Shown here in pieces: positions 8,062-16,892 of a stretch of DNA of 64,000 nucleotides (position 1 is the stretch's first letter; every line of letters begins with the position of its first letter). Source of the stretch: Saccharopolyspora phatthalungensis (GTDB lineage Bacteria; Actinomycetota; Actinomycetes; Mycobacteriales; Pseudonocardiaceae); assembly GCF_014203395.1 (NCBI RefSeq), contig NZ_JACHIW010000001.1, forward strand, positions 2,356,001-2,420,000, given 5' to 3'. The translations under genes and the position numbers were made by a program. The notes below the pieces were generated by a model that worked only from the letters and a program-made list of their open reading frames with translations, did not search any database and had not been told where the DNA came from.

Positions 8062-9309
8062 GTGACCGCATTGGGCTACACCGCCCTGATCATCGCCGCG
8101 CTCCTGGTGGGCGCAGCCGGCGGCTTCGTCGCAGCTCGGGTGACCCGGCGCTACCGCCGAACCAGGCCCGAAGGCCCCACCGTCGCCGAGCTGCTCCAGC
8201 GGCTGGTGCACACAGGGGACAGCGGCGTGGTGGTGCTCAACAAGTTCGGCGACGTGGTGCTGCACAACCCGCGGGCCGACGAACTCGGCCTCGTCCGGGA
8301 CCATCAGGCCGACCCGCGCGCCCGCAAGGCCGCGGAACAGGCCCTGCTGACCGGTGAGCCGGTGCCCGTCGACCTCTCCCCGCTGAACCGCGCCGGCACG
8401 GCGCTGCGCGGTCGCGGCCCGGCCGCGGTGCTCGGCGAAGTTCGCCCGCTAGGAAACGGCTTCGCCGCCGTCGACGCCGCCGACGAGTCCGACTCGGTCC
8501 GCCTGGAAGCCACCCGCCGGGACTTCGTCGCGAACGTCAGCCACGAGCTCAAGACCCCGGTCGGGGCGCTCGCGTTGCTGGCCGAGGCGGTGCTGGACGC
8601 CGCCGATGACGTCGAAGAGGTGCGGCGGTTTTCCACCAAGATCCTGCACGAATCGACCCGGCTGGGAACTTTGGTCTCCGAGCTGATCGCGCTGTCCCGG
8701 CTGCAGGGCGCCGAGCGGTTGCCCGAGTTGACCACGGTCGACGTCGATGCCGTGGTGGAGGAGGCGCTAGGCCGCTGTCGGCTGGCCGCCGAGTCGGCGG
8801 GGATCGAGATCACCCTCGACGAGCCCACCGGCTACCTGCTGGACGGGGACCGGACGCTGCTGGTCACCGCGCTGAGCAACCTGATCGACAACGCGGTGTC
8901 GTATTCGCCGCCGGGCAGCCCGGTGTCGATAAGCCGGCGGTTGTCCAGCGACTTCGTGGAAATCGCGGTCACCGACCGGGGCATCGGGATCGAACCCGAC
9001 TTCCACGAACGGGTGTTCGAGCGGTTCTTCCGGGTGGATCCGGCGCGGTCCCGCGCCACCGGTGGCACCGGTCTGGGGCTGGCCATCGTCAAGCACGTCG
9101 CTGCCAACCACGGTGGCGAAGTCAAGTTGTGGAGCCGTCCCGGCACCGGGTCCACTTTCACGCTTCGGGTGCCCCGGCATGGCGGCCCGAACGACGGCCA
9201 GCCGGCCGCAGAGCCGGCGTCATCAGTGGACCGCGCGGGCAGTATCGCCCGTTCCGGGACCGAGAGTGCGGACGGGGTCATAACCGTCGAAACGGGAGGA
9301 GTCCGGTGA
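8062..9309 (+). CDS. senX3: Phosphate-responsive sensor histidine kinase SenX3
   Basis: A 415-residue membrane sensor kinase partnered with RegX3. One N-terminal membrane segment (residues 5-27) is followed by a PAS-like region (VVVLNKFGDVVLHN), a HisKA dimerisation domain with the phospho-acceptor His161 in NVSHELKTPVGAL, and an HATPase_c domain with N (NLIDNAVSYS), G1 (DRGIGI), F and G2 (GGTGLGLAI) boxes. Only one membrane span is obvious, unlike mycobacterial SenX3 with two. The C-terminal ~40 residues are a low-complexity tail. It overlaps regX3 by 4 nt. Known role: response to phosphate limitation together with the Pst/PhoU system. Confidence 0.95.
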   Translation: MTALGYTALIIAALLVGAAGGFVAARVTRRYRRTRPEGPTVAELLQRLVHTGDSGVVVLNKFGDVVLHNPRADELGLVRDHQADPRARKAAEQALLTGEPVPVDLSPLNRAGTALRGRGPAAVLGEVRPLGNGFAAVDAADESDSVRLEATRRDFVANVSHELKTPVGALALLAEAVLDAADDVEEVRRFSTKILHESTRLGTLVSELIALSRLQGAERLPELTTVDVDAVVEEALGRCRLAAESAGIEITLDEPTGYLLDGDRTLLVTALSNLIDNAVSYSPPGSPVSISRRLSSDFVEIAVTDRGIGIEPDFHERVFERFFRVDPARSRATGGTGLGLAIVKHVAANHGGEVKLWSRPGTGSTFTLRVPRHGGPNDGQPAAEPASSVDRAGSIARSGTESADGVITVETGGVR

Positions 9310-9986
9310 CCAGGGTGCTGATCGTGGAGGACGAGGAGTCCTTCGCCGACCCACTTGCCTTCCTGCTTCGCAAGGAGGGCTTCACGGCGGCAGTCGCCGC
9401 GAACGGTCCGGAGGCGTTGGACGAGTTCGACCGAAACGGCGCGGACATCGTGCTGCTCGACCTGATGCTGCCGGGCATGAGCGGCACCGACGTGTGCAAG
9501 CAGCTGCGCCAGCGCTCGTCGGTCCCGGTGATCATGGTGACCGCGCGGGACAGCGAGATCGACAAGGTCGTGGGCCTGGAGCTCGGCGCTGACGACTACG
9601 TCACGAAGCCCTACTCGGCGCGGGAGCTGATCGCGCGGGTGCGCGCGGTCCTGCGGCGGCGGGGCGAGGCCGAGGAGTTGCAGCCGCAGGTGCTGGCGGC
9701 CGGGCCGGTGCGGATGGACGTGGAGCGCCACGTGGTGACCGTCGACGGTGCGGACGTCAACCTGCCGCTCAAGGAGTTCGACCTGCTGGAGTACCTGCTG
9801 CGCAACGTCGGCCGGGTGCTCACCCGCGGCCAGCTCATCGACCGGGTGTGGGGCGCGGACTACGTCGGCGACACCAAGACGCTGGACGTGCACGTCAAGC
9901 GGCTGCGCTCGAAGGTCGAGCCGGACCCGACGGACCCGCGCTACCTGATCACCGTCCGTGGCCTCGGGTACAAGTTCGAGGCGTGA
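9306..9986 (+). CDS. regX3: Response regulator RegX3 (OmpR/PhoB family)
   Basis: A 226-residue DNA-binding response regulator. The receiver domain has the acidic pair near residues 8-10 (VEDEE), the phospho-acceptor Asp52 in VLLDLMLPG, Thr in MVTARD and Lys in YVTKPYSARE. The C-terminal winged helix (KEFDLLEYLLRNVGRVLTR; DVHVKRLRSK) is OmpR/PhoB type. The GTG start at 9306 overlaps the senX3 stop (GTGA), so the two are co-translated. It is expected to bind PHO-like direct repeats, including those found upstream of senX3. A long hairpin follows before ppx. Confidence 0.96.
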   Translation: MTRVLIVEDEESFADPLAFLLRKEGFTAAVAANGPEALDEFDRNGADIVLLDLMLPGMSGTDVCKQLRQRSSVPVIMVTARDSEIDKVVGLELGADDYVTKPYSARELIARVRAVLRRRGEAEELQPQVLAAGPVRMDVERHVVTVDGADVNLPLKEFDLLEYLLRNVGRVLTRGQLIDRVWGADYVGDTKTLDVHVKRLRSKVEPDPTDPRYLITVRGLGYKFEA

Positions 9987-10031
9987 TGTTGGCCGCGTGA
10001 CGTGGCGCACTGCCGCCCCGATCGACGAGGT

Positions 10032-10090
10032 CCGATGGGTACGCGAGGTGCCCGGGTAAGCCGTTTGCCGCCCCACCTCGCGCCCATCGG
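10032..10090. terminator. Long imperfect hairpin between regX3 and ppx
   Basis: CCGATGGG (10032-10039) and CGCGAGGTG (10042-10050) pair with CACCTCGCG (10074-10082) and CCCATCGG (10083-10090): 17 paired bases with a two-base bulge and a 23-nt loop. There is no T run. It may end the senX3-regX3 transcript or shape the leader of the following gene. Confidence 0.6.
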
Positions 10091-10116
10091 CATGCGCAGC
10101 CGGTAATTTGTCGGAC

Positions 10117-11196
10117 ATGCGCCTAGGGGTGCTCGACGTCGGATCCAACACGGTCCACCTCCTCGTGGTGGACGCGCATCGTGGTGCCCATCCGACCCCG
10201 ATGACATCGGAGAAAACCGTGCTGCGGCTGGCCGAGCGGATCGGTGCGTACGGCGGCCGACTCGCCGAGGAGGACGCCGAGGAGCTCATCCGCACCGTCG
10301 CCGACGCACAGGAGGCGGCCATCGCGGCCGGGTGCGAGGAGCTGATGGCCTTCGCCACCTCGGCGATCCGCGACGCGGACAACGCCACCGAGGTGCTGGC
10401 TCGGGTGCGCGCCGAGACCGGCATCGAGCTGGAGGTGCTGCCGGGCGAGGACGAGGCCCGGTTCACCTTCCTGGCGGCCCGCCGCTGGTACGGCTGGTCG
10501 GCGGGCAACCTGCTGATGCTCGACATCGGCGGGGGTTCGCTGGAGCTGGCGGTGGGCATTGACGAGCAGCCCGACCTGGCGGTGTCGTTGCCGCTGGGTG
10601 CCGGGCGGCTGGCTCGCACGATGCTGCACGACCCGCCGAGGCAGGACGAGGTGAAGAAGCTGCGCGAATGGCTGCAGGGCCAGCTGGCACCCGCCGCCAA
10701 GCGGTTCCGCAAGCTGGGTCGCCCCGACCGTGCCGTGGCCAGCTCCAAGACGTTCCGCTCGCTGGCCCGGCTGACGGGTGCGGCACCGGCGTCGGCGGGG
10801 CCGCGGGTGCCGCGCACGCTCACCGAGACCGGCTTGCGGCAGCTGCTCGCGTTCATCACCCGCATGTCGTCGTCCGATCTGGCCACCCTCGACGGGGTCA
10901 GCGGCGCGCGAGCCCACCAGTTGGTCGGCGGGGCACTGGTGGCGGAGGCCACCATGCGCGCGCTGGAGCTGGAGGAACTCGACATCTGCCCGTGGGCGTT
11001 GCGGGAGGGCGTGATCTTGCGGCGGCTGGACCACACGAATGGAGACAGTCACACTGCCATTCAGGCCCGGACGACACTGGGGCTTTCGGAGGCAGGACTT
11101 CCGGATCCGGGTCTTCCGGATTCGGGACGCGCGGAGGCGGGGCCCGCGAACGGAACTGGACGACAGGCGCAGCACGGGGCACGGTGGGAGCGATGA
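10117..11196 (+). CDS. Ppx/GppA family exopolyphosphatase / pppGpp phosphatase
   Basis: A 359-residue ASKHA-fold phosphatase. DVGSNTVHLLV is the first phosphate loop, AFATSAIRDA the conserved middle motif, and LMLDIGGGSLELAVG the second phosphate loop. The short, two-domain form lacks the C-terminal HD-like domain of E. coli Ppx, as in the mycobacterial Rv0496 type. ATG 10117 is preferred over an upstream TTG at 10108. Likely activity is hydrolysis of (short-chain) polyphosphate or pppGpp. Its location after a phosphate-sensing two-component system fits phosphate metabolism. The last ~40 residues are low-complexity. It overlaps the next gene by 4 nt. Confidence 0.9.
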   Translation: MRLGVLDVGSNTVHLLVVDAHRGAHPTPMTSEKTVLRLAERIGAYGGRLAEEDAEELIRTVADAQEAAIAAGCEELMAFATSAIRDADNATEVLARVRAETGIELEVLPGEDEARFTFLAARRWYGWSAGNLLMLDIGGGSLELAVGIDEQPDLAVSLPLGAGRLARTMLHDPPRQDEVKKLREWLQGQLAPAAKRFRKLGRPDRAVASSKTFRSLARLTGAAPASAGPRVPRTLTETGLRQLLAFITRMSSSDLATLDGVSGARAHQLVGGALVAEATMRALELEELDICPWALREGVILRRLDHTNGDSHTAIQARTTLGLSEAGLPDPGLPDSGRAEAGPANGTGRQAQHGARWER

Positions 11197-12326
11197 GTCG
11201 GGACAGTGGGGCCGATCAGCCCACCCAGCGCACCGTGGCGGAATTGCTCGCCGAATACGGCGGTAGCTCGCAGAAGAGTTCCCGGCGCCGGCGCAGGAGA
11301 GCCGAGGACCCGACCGAGACCGCGCCGCAGGCGATCATCGATCGGGTGCTGTCCGACAGCGGCCAGATGCGCGCCGTGCAGCCCGACGAAGAGCCGCCGC
11401 AGCGCCGCAGCCACCGCGCGGGCCCGCAGGGCCCTCCGGAACCCGCCGCGCAGCCTCCCGCTCCGCCGCCCTCGACGGGACAATCTCCGGCTGCGCAACA
11501 GCCGGCCGCCCAGCCGCCCGTCGCGCCGCCTCCGCCGCAGGCCGCGGCACCTGCCGCCGCGCCCGCCCCGGAACCGCCGACACCGGAACCGCCTGCTGAG
11601 CCGGCCGCCGGTGCGAGCTACTGGGCGCAGCGGTTCTCCAGCGCGGGCCGGGGCAAGGGGAGCCAGGGCAAGGCGTCGACGCCTGCTGCACCGCCGGAAG
11701 GCGATGTCGAGGCGACGATCCAACAGCCGGCGTTGCGCCGCACGGGCCCACAGGACGGGCCGCCACCGGCACCGCCTGCCCCGCCCGCCCCGCCGAAGCC
11801 CACCCCGCCGGAGGGGGTCACGGAGCAGCTGCCGCGGGTTCCGGCACCGTCCGAACCCGATCCGGAAGGCACCGCGGTGCTGGCCTACCCGCCGGCTCCG
11901 CAGCAGCCGGAGGAACGGGCCGAGCCGGAGGACCCGTACGACTTCGAGCCCTACGACGAGCCCGAGGTTGAATACGCCGAGGACGACTACGATCCCGAGC
12001 TGCCCGCTGGCCTGGACGCGGACGACTACCACGAAGACGAGGCCGAGGAGGAACCCGCCTCCGCTCGCAAGGAGTGGGGCACGCTCGCGGCACAGGGCGT
12101 CGCCGGTCTGGTCGGCGGTGGCCTGGTCTGGGTCGGTTTCCGCTGGTTGTGGGGAACCCACGCGCTGGCCGCGCTGGGCGCCGCGCTGGTGGTCACCGGT
12201 CTGCTGGTGTTCATCGCGTGGAAGTTCTTGCGCACCAACGATCTCCAGACGATCCTGCTGGCGGTGCTGGTCGGCTTGTTCTGCACCGTGTCGCCCGCGG
12301 CACTGCTGTTGTTCAGCCACTCGTGA
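11193..12326 (+). CDS. Proline-rich membrane protein of unknown function
   Basis: A 377-residue protein with three parts: a short conserved N-terminus (RTVAELLAEYGG, then a basic RRRRRR run and a helix IIDRVLSDSGQ), a ~230-residue Pro/Ala/Glu-rich cytoplasmic region, and three membrane spans at the C-terminus (VAGLVGGGLVWVGFRWLWG; LAALGAALVVTGLLVFIAW; ILLAVLVGLFCTVSPAALL). It starts at an ATG overlapping the ppx stop. The same order (Ppx/GppA, Pro-rich membrane protein, TIM-barrel isomerase) occurs in mycobacteria as Rv0496-Rv0497-Rv0498. The conserved N-terminal motif suggests a partner-binding role, but the function is unknown. Confidence 0.85.
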   Translation: MSRDSGADQPTQRTVAELLAEYGGSSQKSSRRRRRRAEDPTETAPQAIIDRVLSDSGQMRAVQPDEEPPQRRSHRAGPQGPPEPAAQPPAPPPSTGQSPAAQQPAAQPPVAPPPPQAAAPAAAPAPEPPTPEPPAEPAAGASYWAQRFSSAGRGKGSQGKASTPAAPPEGDVEATIQQPALRRTGPQDGPPPAPPAPPAPPKPTPPEGVTEQLPRVPAPSEPDPEGTAVLAYPPAPQQPEERAEPEDPYDFEPYDEPEVEYAEDDYDPELPAGLDADDYHEDEAEEEPASARKEWGTLAAQGVAGLVGGGLVWVGFRWLWGTHALAALGAALVVTGLLVFIAWKFLRTNDLQTILLAVLVGLFCTVSPAALLLFSHS

Positions 12327-12375
12327 GCCACCGGTGCGCAACCGCCCACCGTCCGTCGGTCATGCTGGGCAGGCA

Positions 12376-13233
12376 ATGACAGTGCAACCACCACAGCGCG
12401 AGGACGTCCCCGGCCGGATCCCGGTCGGGCTCTCCAGCGCGTCGGTTTGGCCGCAGCCGGCGCGGACGGCGTTCGAAATGGCCGCCGACCTCGGTTTCGA
12501 CGGGGTCGAGGTGATGGTCTGGGCCGACGCGGTCAGCCAGGACGTATCGGCGCTGCATCGGCTTTCCGAGCTGCACGGCGTGCCGATCCTGGCGGTCCAC
12601 GCGCCCTGCCTGCTGATCACGCAGCGGGTCTGGTCGCCGGAGCCGGAGGAGCGACTACGGCGGTCCGTGGTGGTGGCCAGCGAGCTGGGCGCTTCAACGG
12701 TCGTCGTGCACCCGCCGTTTCGGTGGCAGCGCCGCTACGCCGACCGGTTCGGCGAGTTGGTCGCGGAGCTGGAGGAGACCAGCGGGATCTCGATCGCGGT
12801 GGAGAACATGTTCCCGCTGCGCCCGCCGAGCACGCTGAACCGGCTGCGCGGCGGCAAGAGCAGCGGGTTGTCGGCATTCAAGCCCTCACCGGATCCGACG
12901 GAGGTCGGCTTCCGCAACTACACGCTCGACCTGTCGCACGCGGCTGCGGCGCACATGGACGCCATCGAGCTGCTGAAGCGGATGAAGGACGGCCTGGCAC
13001 ACGTGCACCTGGCCGACGGGACCGGAGCGTCGCGGGACGAGCACTTGGTGCCGGGGCAGGGCAGCCAGCCGTGCGCGGAGGTGTGCGAGGCACTGGCCGC
13101 GGACGGGTACGAGGGCGCCGTCGTGCTGGAGATCAACACGCGCAAGGCGCGCAATCCCCAGCAGCGTGCGGCATTGCTGGCCGAAGCCCTGCTGTTCGCC
13201 CGCCTGCACCTGGAACCGCTGCGAGCCACCTGA
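12376..13233 (+). CDS. Sugar phosphate isomerase/epimerase-like TIM-barrel protein
   Basis: A 285-residue AP-endonuclease-2/xylose-isomerase-like barrel. GLSSASVWP opens the barrel, and metal-ligand candidates lie on strands: Glu in DGVEVMV, His in AVHAPCL, His in VVVHPPF, Glu in IAVENMF, Asp in YTLDLSHA, His in AHVHLAD and Glu in VVLEINT. Complete ligands suggest an active metal-dependent isomerase or epimerase. The substrate is not determinable. It is the Rv0498-type gene following the Pro-rich membrane protein. Confidence 0.88.
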   Translation: MTVQPPQREDVPGRIPVGLSSASVWPQPARTAFEMAADLGFDGVEVMVWADAVSQDVSALHRLSELHGVPILAVHAPCLLITQRVWSPEPEERLRRSVVVASELGASTVVVHPPFRWQRRYADRFGELVAELEETSGISIAVENMFPLRPPSTLNRLRGGKSSGLSAFKPSPDPTEVGFRNYTLDLSHAAAAHMDAIELLKRMKDGLAHVHLADGTGASRDEHLVPGQGSQPCAEVCEALAADGYEGAVVLEINTRKARNPQQRAALLAEALLFARLHLEPLRAT

Positions 13234-13299
13234 TCAACCACCCGTGGGAGTTCGGTCTTCGAAGGCAGCGTCGAGGAGGTTAGGGCGGCTAAGTGATGC

Positions 13300-13332
13300 C
13301 TAGTGATCAACTTCGTCGAAGGTCACTAGAAT
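13300..13332 (+). promoter_or_regulatory. Dyad operator overlapping a -10-like box before the thioesterase gene
   Basis: CTAGTGA (13300-13306) is inverted as TCACTAG (13323-13329), with an inner CTTCG-T-CGAAG palindrome (13311-13321). TAGAAT at 13327-13332 is a good -10 box overlapping the right arm. The arrangement suits a TetR-like repressor site controlling the downstream gene. Confidence 0.5.
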
Positions 13333-13340
13333 CGGTGAAC

Positions 13341-13397
13341 ATGAACCCGTTGCGCTCTTCGGTCACCGAGTGCGTCCGCCCGCTGGACGTTACGTGA
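13341..13397 (+). CDS. Possible 18-codon leader ORF
   Basis: An ATG at 13341, 9 nt after a -10-like TAGAAT box, begins MNPLRSSVTECVRPLDVT, and its TGA (13395-13397) overlaps the GTG start of the thioesterase gene. If transcription starts near 13340 the ORF would be leaderless and translation of the thioesterase would be coupled to it. No homologue is recognised. It may be spurious. Confidence 0.35.
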   Translation: MNPLRSSVTECVRPLDVT

Positions 13398-14182
13398 CCG
13401 AGGTCCTGGATCCTTTCGCGGCGGCCACTTCGGTGCGATCGCTGGGCGACGGTAGCTTCGTCGCCAACCTTCATCCCGAATGGGCAGTCGGAGACCGTCC
13501 GCACGGCGGCTACCTGCTCGCGTTGCTGGCCCGGGCCCTCGGTGACGTGACCGGGCTGGAGCCGCTGTCGGTCAGCGCGCAGTTCCTCCGCCCGCCCCGG
13601 GTCGGCCCGGTGCTGATCCGGACCGAGGTGCTCAAGTCCGGCAGCACGCTGACCTCGGTCCGCGCGCTGCTGGAGCAGAGCGGCCAGACCTGTGTGGATG
13701 CCACCGCCGCCCTCGGCAAGGTGCCCGCGGTGGAGCCCACGTGGTCGGATCTGCCCGACATGCCGGTGAATCCGCCGTCGACCTCGGTCGACCTCGCCGT
13801 GACGGAGGCCTGGAAGTTCTTCGCGCTGTCGCGGGTCTGCGACATGCGGTTGGACGCGAATACGGCGGATTTCCTCAATGGCGACACCGGTGAGCCGCGG
13901 CTGCGCCTGTGGGTCAAGCCCCGGGAGGCGCAGCCGGATCTGCTGTTCGGCCTGGTCGCCGGGGATCTGACGGTGCCAGTGACGATGAACCTCGGCCGGA
14001 GCGGCTGGGCTCCGACGGTGCAGCTCACCGCCCTGCTGCGGTCGCATCCGGCGAACGGCTGGCTGCGGCTGCTGGTTGACTGCCGCGCCGTGCACGACAA
14101 GTGGTTCGACGAGGACGTCATGGTGATCGACTCGGTCGGCCGCCTGATCTGCCAGGCTCGGCAACTCGCCATCGCCCCCTGA
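13394..14182 (+). CDS. TesB-like acyl-CoA thioesterase family protein
   Basis: A 262-residue double-hotdog protein. HPEWAVGDRPHGGYLLALLARAL is the N-terminal hotdog signature with the central helix; SVSAQFLRPPRVGPV and SVRALLEQSGQTCVDATAAL follow. The C-terminal hotdog includes HDKWFDEDVMVIDSVGRLICQARQLA. This fits the thioesterase-like family that includes Rv0499, which likewise follows the TIM-barrel gene. It hydrolyses or binds acyl-CoA; chain-length preference is unknown. The GTG start at 13394 gives the expected N-terminus and overlaps the small upstream ORF; a GTG at 13370 is also in frame. Confidence 0.85.
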   Translation: MTEVLDPFAAATSVRSLGDGSFVANLHPEWAVGDRPHGGYLLALLARALGDVTGLEPLSVSAQFLRPPRVGPVLIRTEVLKSGSTLTSVRALLEQSGQTCVDATAALGKVPAVEPTWSDLPDMPVNPPSTSVDLAVTEAWKFFALSRVCDMRLDANTADFLNGDTGEPRLRLWVKPREAQPDLLFGLVAGDLTVPVTMNLGRSGWAPTVQLTALLRSHPANGWLRLLVDCRAVHDKWFDEDVMVIDSVGRLICQARQLAIAP

Positions 14183-14268
14183 CCGGGTGCACCGGCGGCG
14201 ATTTCAAGGGAAAGCAAGTCGCCCTGGGGTTTCGGGCCGATTTCCATCGGAATCGCCGAGTCGGTGGC

Positions 14269-15897
14269 TCAGGTCAGGTGCGTGATGTCGAGTTCGCCAT
14301 CGGCGTGCTGCCTGCGGAGCCGCTTCTTGTCGAACTTGCCGACGCTGGTCTTCGGTGCCTCCGGGATGAACGTCCAGTACTCCGGCAGCTGCCAGCGCGC
14401 GACCTCGCCGGACAGGAACTCGCGCAGCTCGGCCGCGTCGGCCTGCTGGCCCTCACGGAGCACCACGGCCACCATCGGCCGCTCGGACCACTTCTCGTCC
14501 GGCACGCCGATGACCATCGCCTCGGCCACCGCCGGGTGGGCCATGACCTTGTTCTCCAGGTCGACCGACGAGATCCACTCGCCGCCGGACTTGATCACGT
14601 CCTTGGCCCGGTCGGTCAGCCGCACGAAGCCGTCCGGCGTGATGAACCCGACGTCGCCGGTGCGTAGCCAGCCGTCGCGGAACTTCTCCGGGTCGTCGTC
14701 GCCGTAGTAAGCCCCGGCGATCCAGGGCCCACGAACCTCCAGCTCGCCGACGCTCTTGCCGTCCCAGGGCAGTACCCGGGCGTCGTCGCCGACCAGCCGG
14801 CCCTGCACCCCGGCGGGCAGCCGTCCCTGGCTTGCCCGGTAGGTCCAGCGCTGCTCGCCGGTGATGCCCACCGGCGGCCGGGCCACGCTGCCCAGCGGCG
14901 AGGTCTCGGTCATGCCCCACGCGTGCAGCACGGAGATGTCGTACTTCTCCTCGAATGCCTTCATCAACGACGGCGGGCACGCCGCACCGCCGACCACGAC
15001 CTCCCGCAGCGACGACATGTCATGCGGATCCGCGTCCAGGTACTGCAGCACGCCCTGCCAGATCGTCGGCACCGCCGCGGCCATCGTCGGGCGTTCCTCG
15101 GCGATCATCTTCACCAAGGGCTCCGGCTGCAGGAACCGGTCCGGCATGATCAGCGAGGCGCCGACCATGAACGCCGCGTACGGCAGGCCCCACGACATCG
15201 CGTGGAACATCGGCACCACGGCCAGCGACCGGTCCGCCTGCGACATGGCCATGCCGTCGGTCATGCACACCTGCATCGAGTGCAGGTAGACCGACCGGTG
15301 CGAGTAGACGACGCCCTTAGGGCTCGCGGTGGTGCCGGAGGTGTAGCACATCGCGGCGGCCGAACGTTCATCGAGCTCGGGCCAGTCGAACTCCTCCGGC
15401 CGGCCGTCCAGCAGTTCCTCGTGCCCGTGCACCTCCACCCCGGTGGGCGCCTCCAGCGCCGCCTTGTCGCCGCCCACGACGATCACGTGCCGCACCGTCC
15501 TCAGCTCCGGCAGCAGCTTCTGGAACAGCGGCAGCAGCGTCGAATCGACCAGCACGACCTGGTCCTCGGCATGGTTGGCGACGTAGCACAGCTGGTCGGG
15601 GAACAGCCTGATGTTCAGGGTGTGCAGCACCGCTCCCATCGACGGCACCGCGAAGTACGCCGCCAGGTGCTCGGCGTTGTTCCACATGAACGTGCCGACC
15701 CGCTGGTCGCCGGTGACGCCGAGGTCGCGCAGCGCGTGCGCCAGCCGTGCGGCTCGGCGGCCGACCTCCGCGTAGCTGCTGCGTCGCGCCCCTTCGCCGG
15801 TCCAGGTCACGACCTCGGCGGAGGCACCGTGCGGTCCGCTGCCCTGCTGGAGGATTCTCGCGATCGAAAGGGGGGCGTCCTGCATCGTGCTGAACAT
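14269..15897 (-). CDS. Long/medium-chain fatty acyl-CoA ligase (FadD type)
   Basis: A 542-residue adenylate-forming enzyme that activates a fatty acid with ATP and CoA. The P-loop YTSGTTASPKGVVYSHR is complete; GMTETSP is the A5 motif; GWLRTGDVGFITPDGFVRLTDRAKD covers A7-A8; and SVGKFDKKRLR contains the C-terminal catalytic Lys. The start at 15897 is supported by AAAGGAGCTC 6 nt upstream; a longer ATG frame exists. It resembles medium-chain acyl-CoA synthetases. It is transcribed away from proC and appears to be an insertion relative to the mycobacterial order, where Rv0499 is followed directly by proC. Confidence 0.92.
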   Translation of the reverse strand: MFSTMQDAPLSIARILQQGSGPHGASAEVVTWTGEGARRSSYAEVGRRAARLAHALRDLGVTGDQRVGTFMWNNAEHLAAYFAVPSMGAVLHTLNIRLFPDQLCYVANHAEDQVVLVDSTLLPLFQKLLPELRTVRHVIVVGGDKAALEAPTGVEVHGHEELLDGRPEEFDWPELDERSAAAMCYTSGTTASPKGVVYSHRSVYLHSMQVCMTDGMAMSQADRSLAVVPMFHAMSWGLPYAAFMVGASLIMPDRFLQPEPLVKMIAEERPTMAAAVPTIWQGVLQYLDADPHDMSSLREVVVGGAACPPSLMKAFEEKYDISVLHAWGMTETSPLGSVARPPVGITGEQRWTYRASQGRLPAGVQGRLVGDDARVLPWDGKSVGELEVRGPWIAGAYYGDDDPEKFRDGWLRTGDVGFITPDGFVRLTDRAKDVIKSGGEWISSVDLENKVMAHPAVAEAMVIGVPDEKWSERPMVAVVLREGQQADAAELREFLSGEVARWQLPEYWTFIPEAPKTSVGKFDKKRLRRQHADGELDITHLT

Positions 15898-16070
15898 GAT
15901 CTGAGCTCCTTTGTGCTGGTCACTCATGCGCGAAAGATCGCTCCGCCGCGGTGGGCGCTGCTGTGGTGGCAGCCACACTAACGCCGAATTCGACCTTCGG
16001 GAGCTCGCCAAGCCGCGCGCACCGACGGTTTCGTGCCGCCTGCGCAGCGTGGTCTGGCACCCTGAGCGGC

Positions 16071-16892
16071 ATGACGACGATCGCCGTACTCGGAGCCGGA
16101 AAGATCGGGGAATCCCTGCTGTCGGGGCTGCTGAAGGCGGGGCGCGCTCCTGCGGATCTGCTGTTCACCGAACGGTTCCCGACGCGAGCCGCCGAGCTGA
16201 CCAAGGCCTACGGCATCACGCACGTCGACGTGGCCGACGCGGTACAGCGCGCGGATGTCATCGTCGTCGCCGTCAAGCCGCAGGACATCGAACCGCTGCT
16301 GGATGAGATGGCACCGAACCTGCCCGGCGGCAAGCTCGTGGTGTCGCTGTGCGCCGGCCTGCCGACGAAGCTGTTCGAGCGCCGCCTGCCCGCCGGCACC
16401 GCGGTGGTCCGGGTCATGCCGAACACCCCGATGCTGGTCGGCGAGGCGATGAGCGCGATCTCCGGCGGCGCGCACGCCGCGGACGCAGACCTGGCGCTGG
16501 TCGAGGAACTGCTCGGCAGCGTCGGCAAGGTCGCGCGGGTACCGGAGAGCCAGCAGGACGCGGTGACCGCGCTGTCCGGCTCCGGCCCGGCGTACTTCTT
16601 CTACCTGGTGGAGGCCATGATCGACGCAGGCATCCTGCTGGGCATCCCGCGGGCCACCGCCGCGGACCTGATCGTGCAGTCCGCGGTCGGCGCGGCGGCC
16701 ATGCTCCGCGAGGGCGGCGGCCACCCGGTGATGCTGCGTGAGGCGGTCACGTCGCCGGCGGGCACGACCATCGCCGGGATCCGGGAACTGGAGAAGCACG
16801 GCGTGCGGGCGGCGCTCATCGACGCCATCGAGGCGGCCCGCGATCGCTCCGTGGAGCTGGGCAGAGCCCACGAGGAGGACAAGCCCGCCTGA
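16071..16892 (+). CDS. proC: Pyrroline-5-carboxylate reductase
   Basis: Reduces 1-pyrroline-5-carboxylate to L-proline with NAD(P)H in the cytoplasm. It has 273 residues, normal for ProC. The N-terminal Rossmann motif is VLGAGKIGES; VVAVKPQDIEPLL and VRVMPNTPMLVGEAM follow; and the C-terminal dimerisation domain carries the signature ALSGSGPAYFFYLVEAM and LREAVTSPAGTTIAGIRELE. The start at ATG 16071 is the natural N-terminus. In mycobacteria proC (Rv0500) is followed by the same HTH and bS22 genes. Confidence 0.97.
   Translation: MTTIAVLGAGKIGESLLSGLLKAGRAPADLLFTERFPTRAAELTKAYGITHVDVADAVQRADVIVVAVKPQDIEPLLDEMAPNLPGGKLVVSLCAGLPTKLFERRLPAGTAVVRVMPNTPMLVGEAMSAISGGAHAADADLALVEELLGSVGKVARVPESQQDAVTALSGSGPAYFFYLVEAMIDAGILLGIPRATAADLIVQSAVGAAAMLREGGGHPVMLREAVTSPAGTTIAGIRELEKHGVRAALIDAIEAARDRSVELGRAHEEDKPA

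Noticed and set aside
8832..11036. 734-codon minus-strand ORF
   Set aside because: It is a shadow frame of senX3, regX3 and ppx, Ser/Arg/Ala-rich and with no conserved motif.
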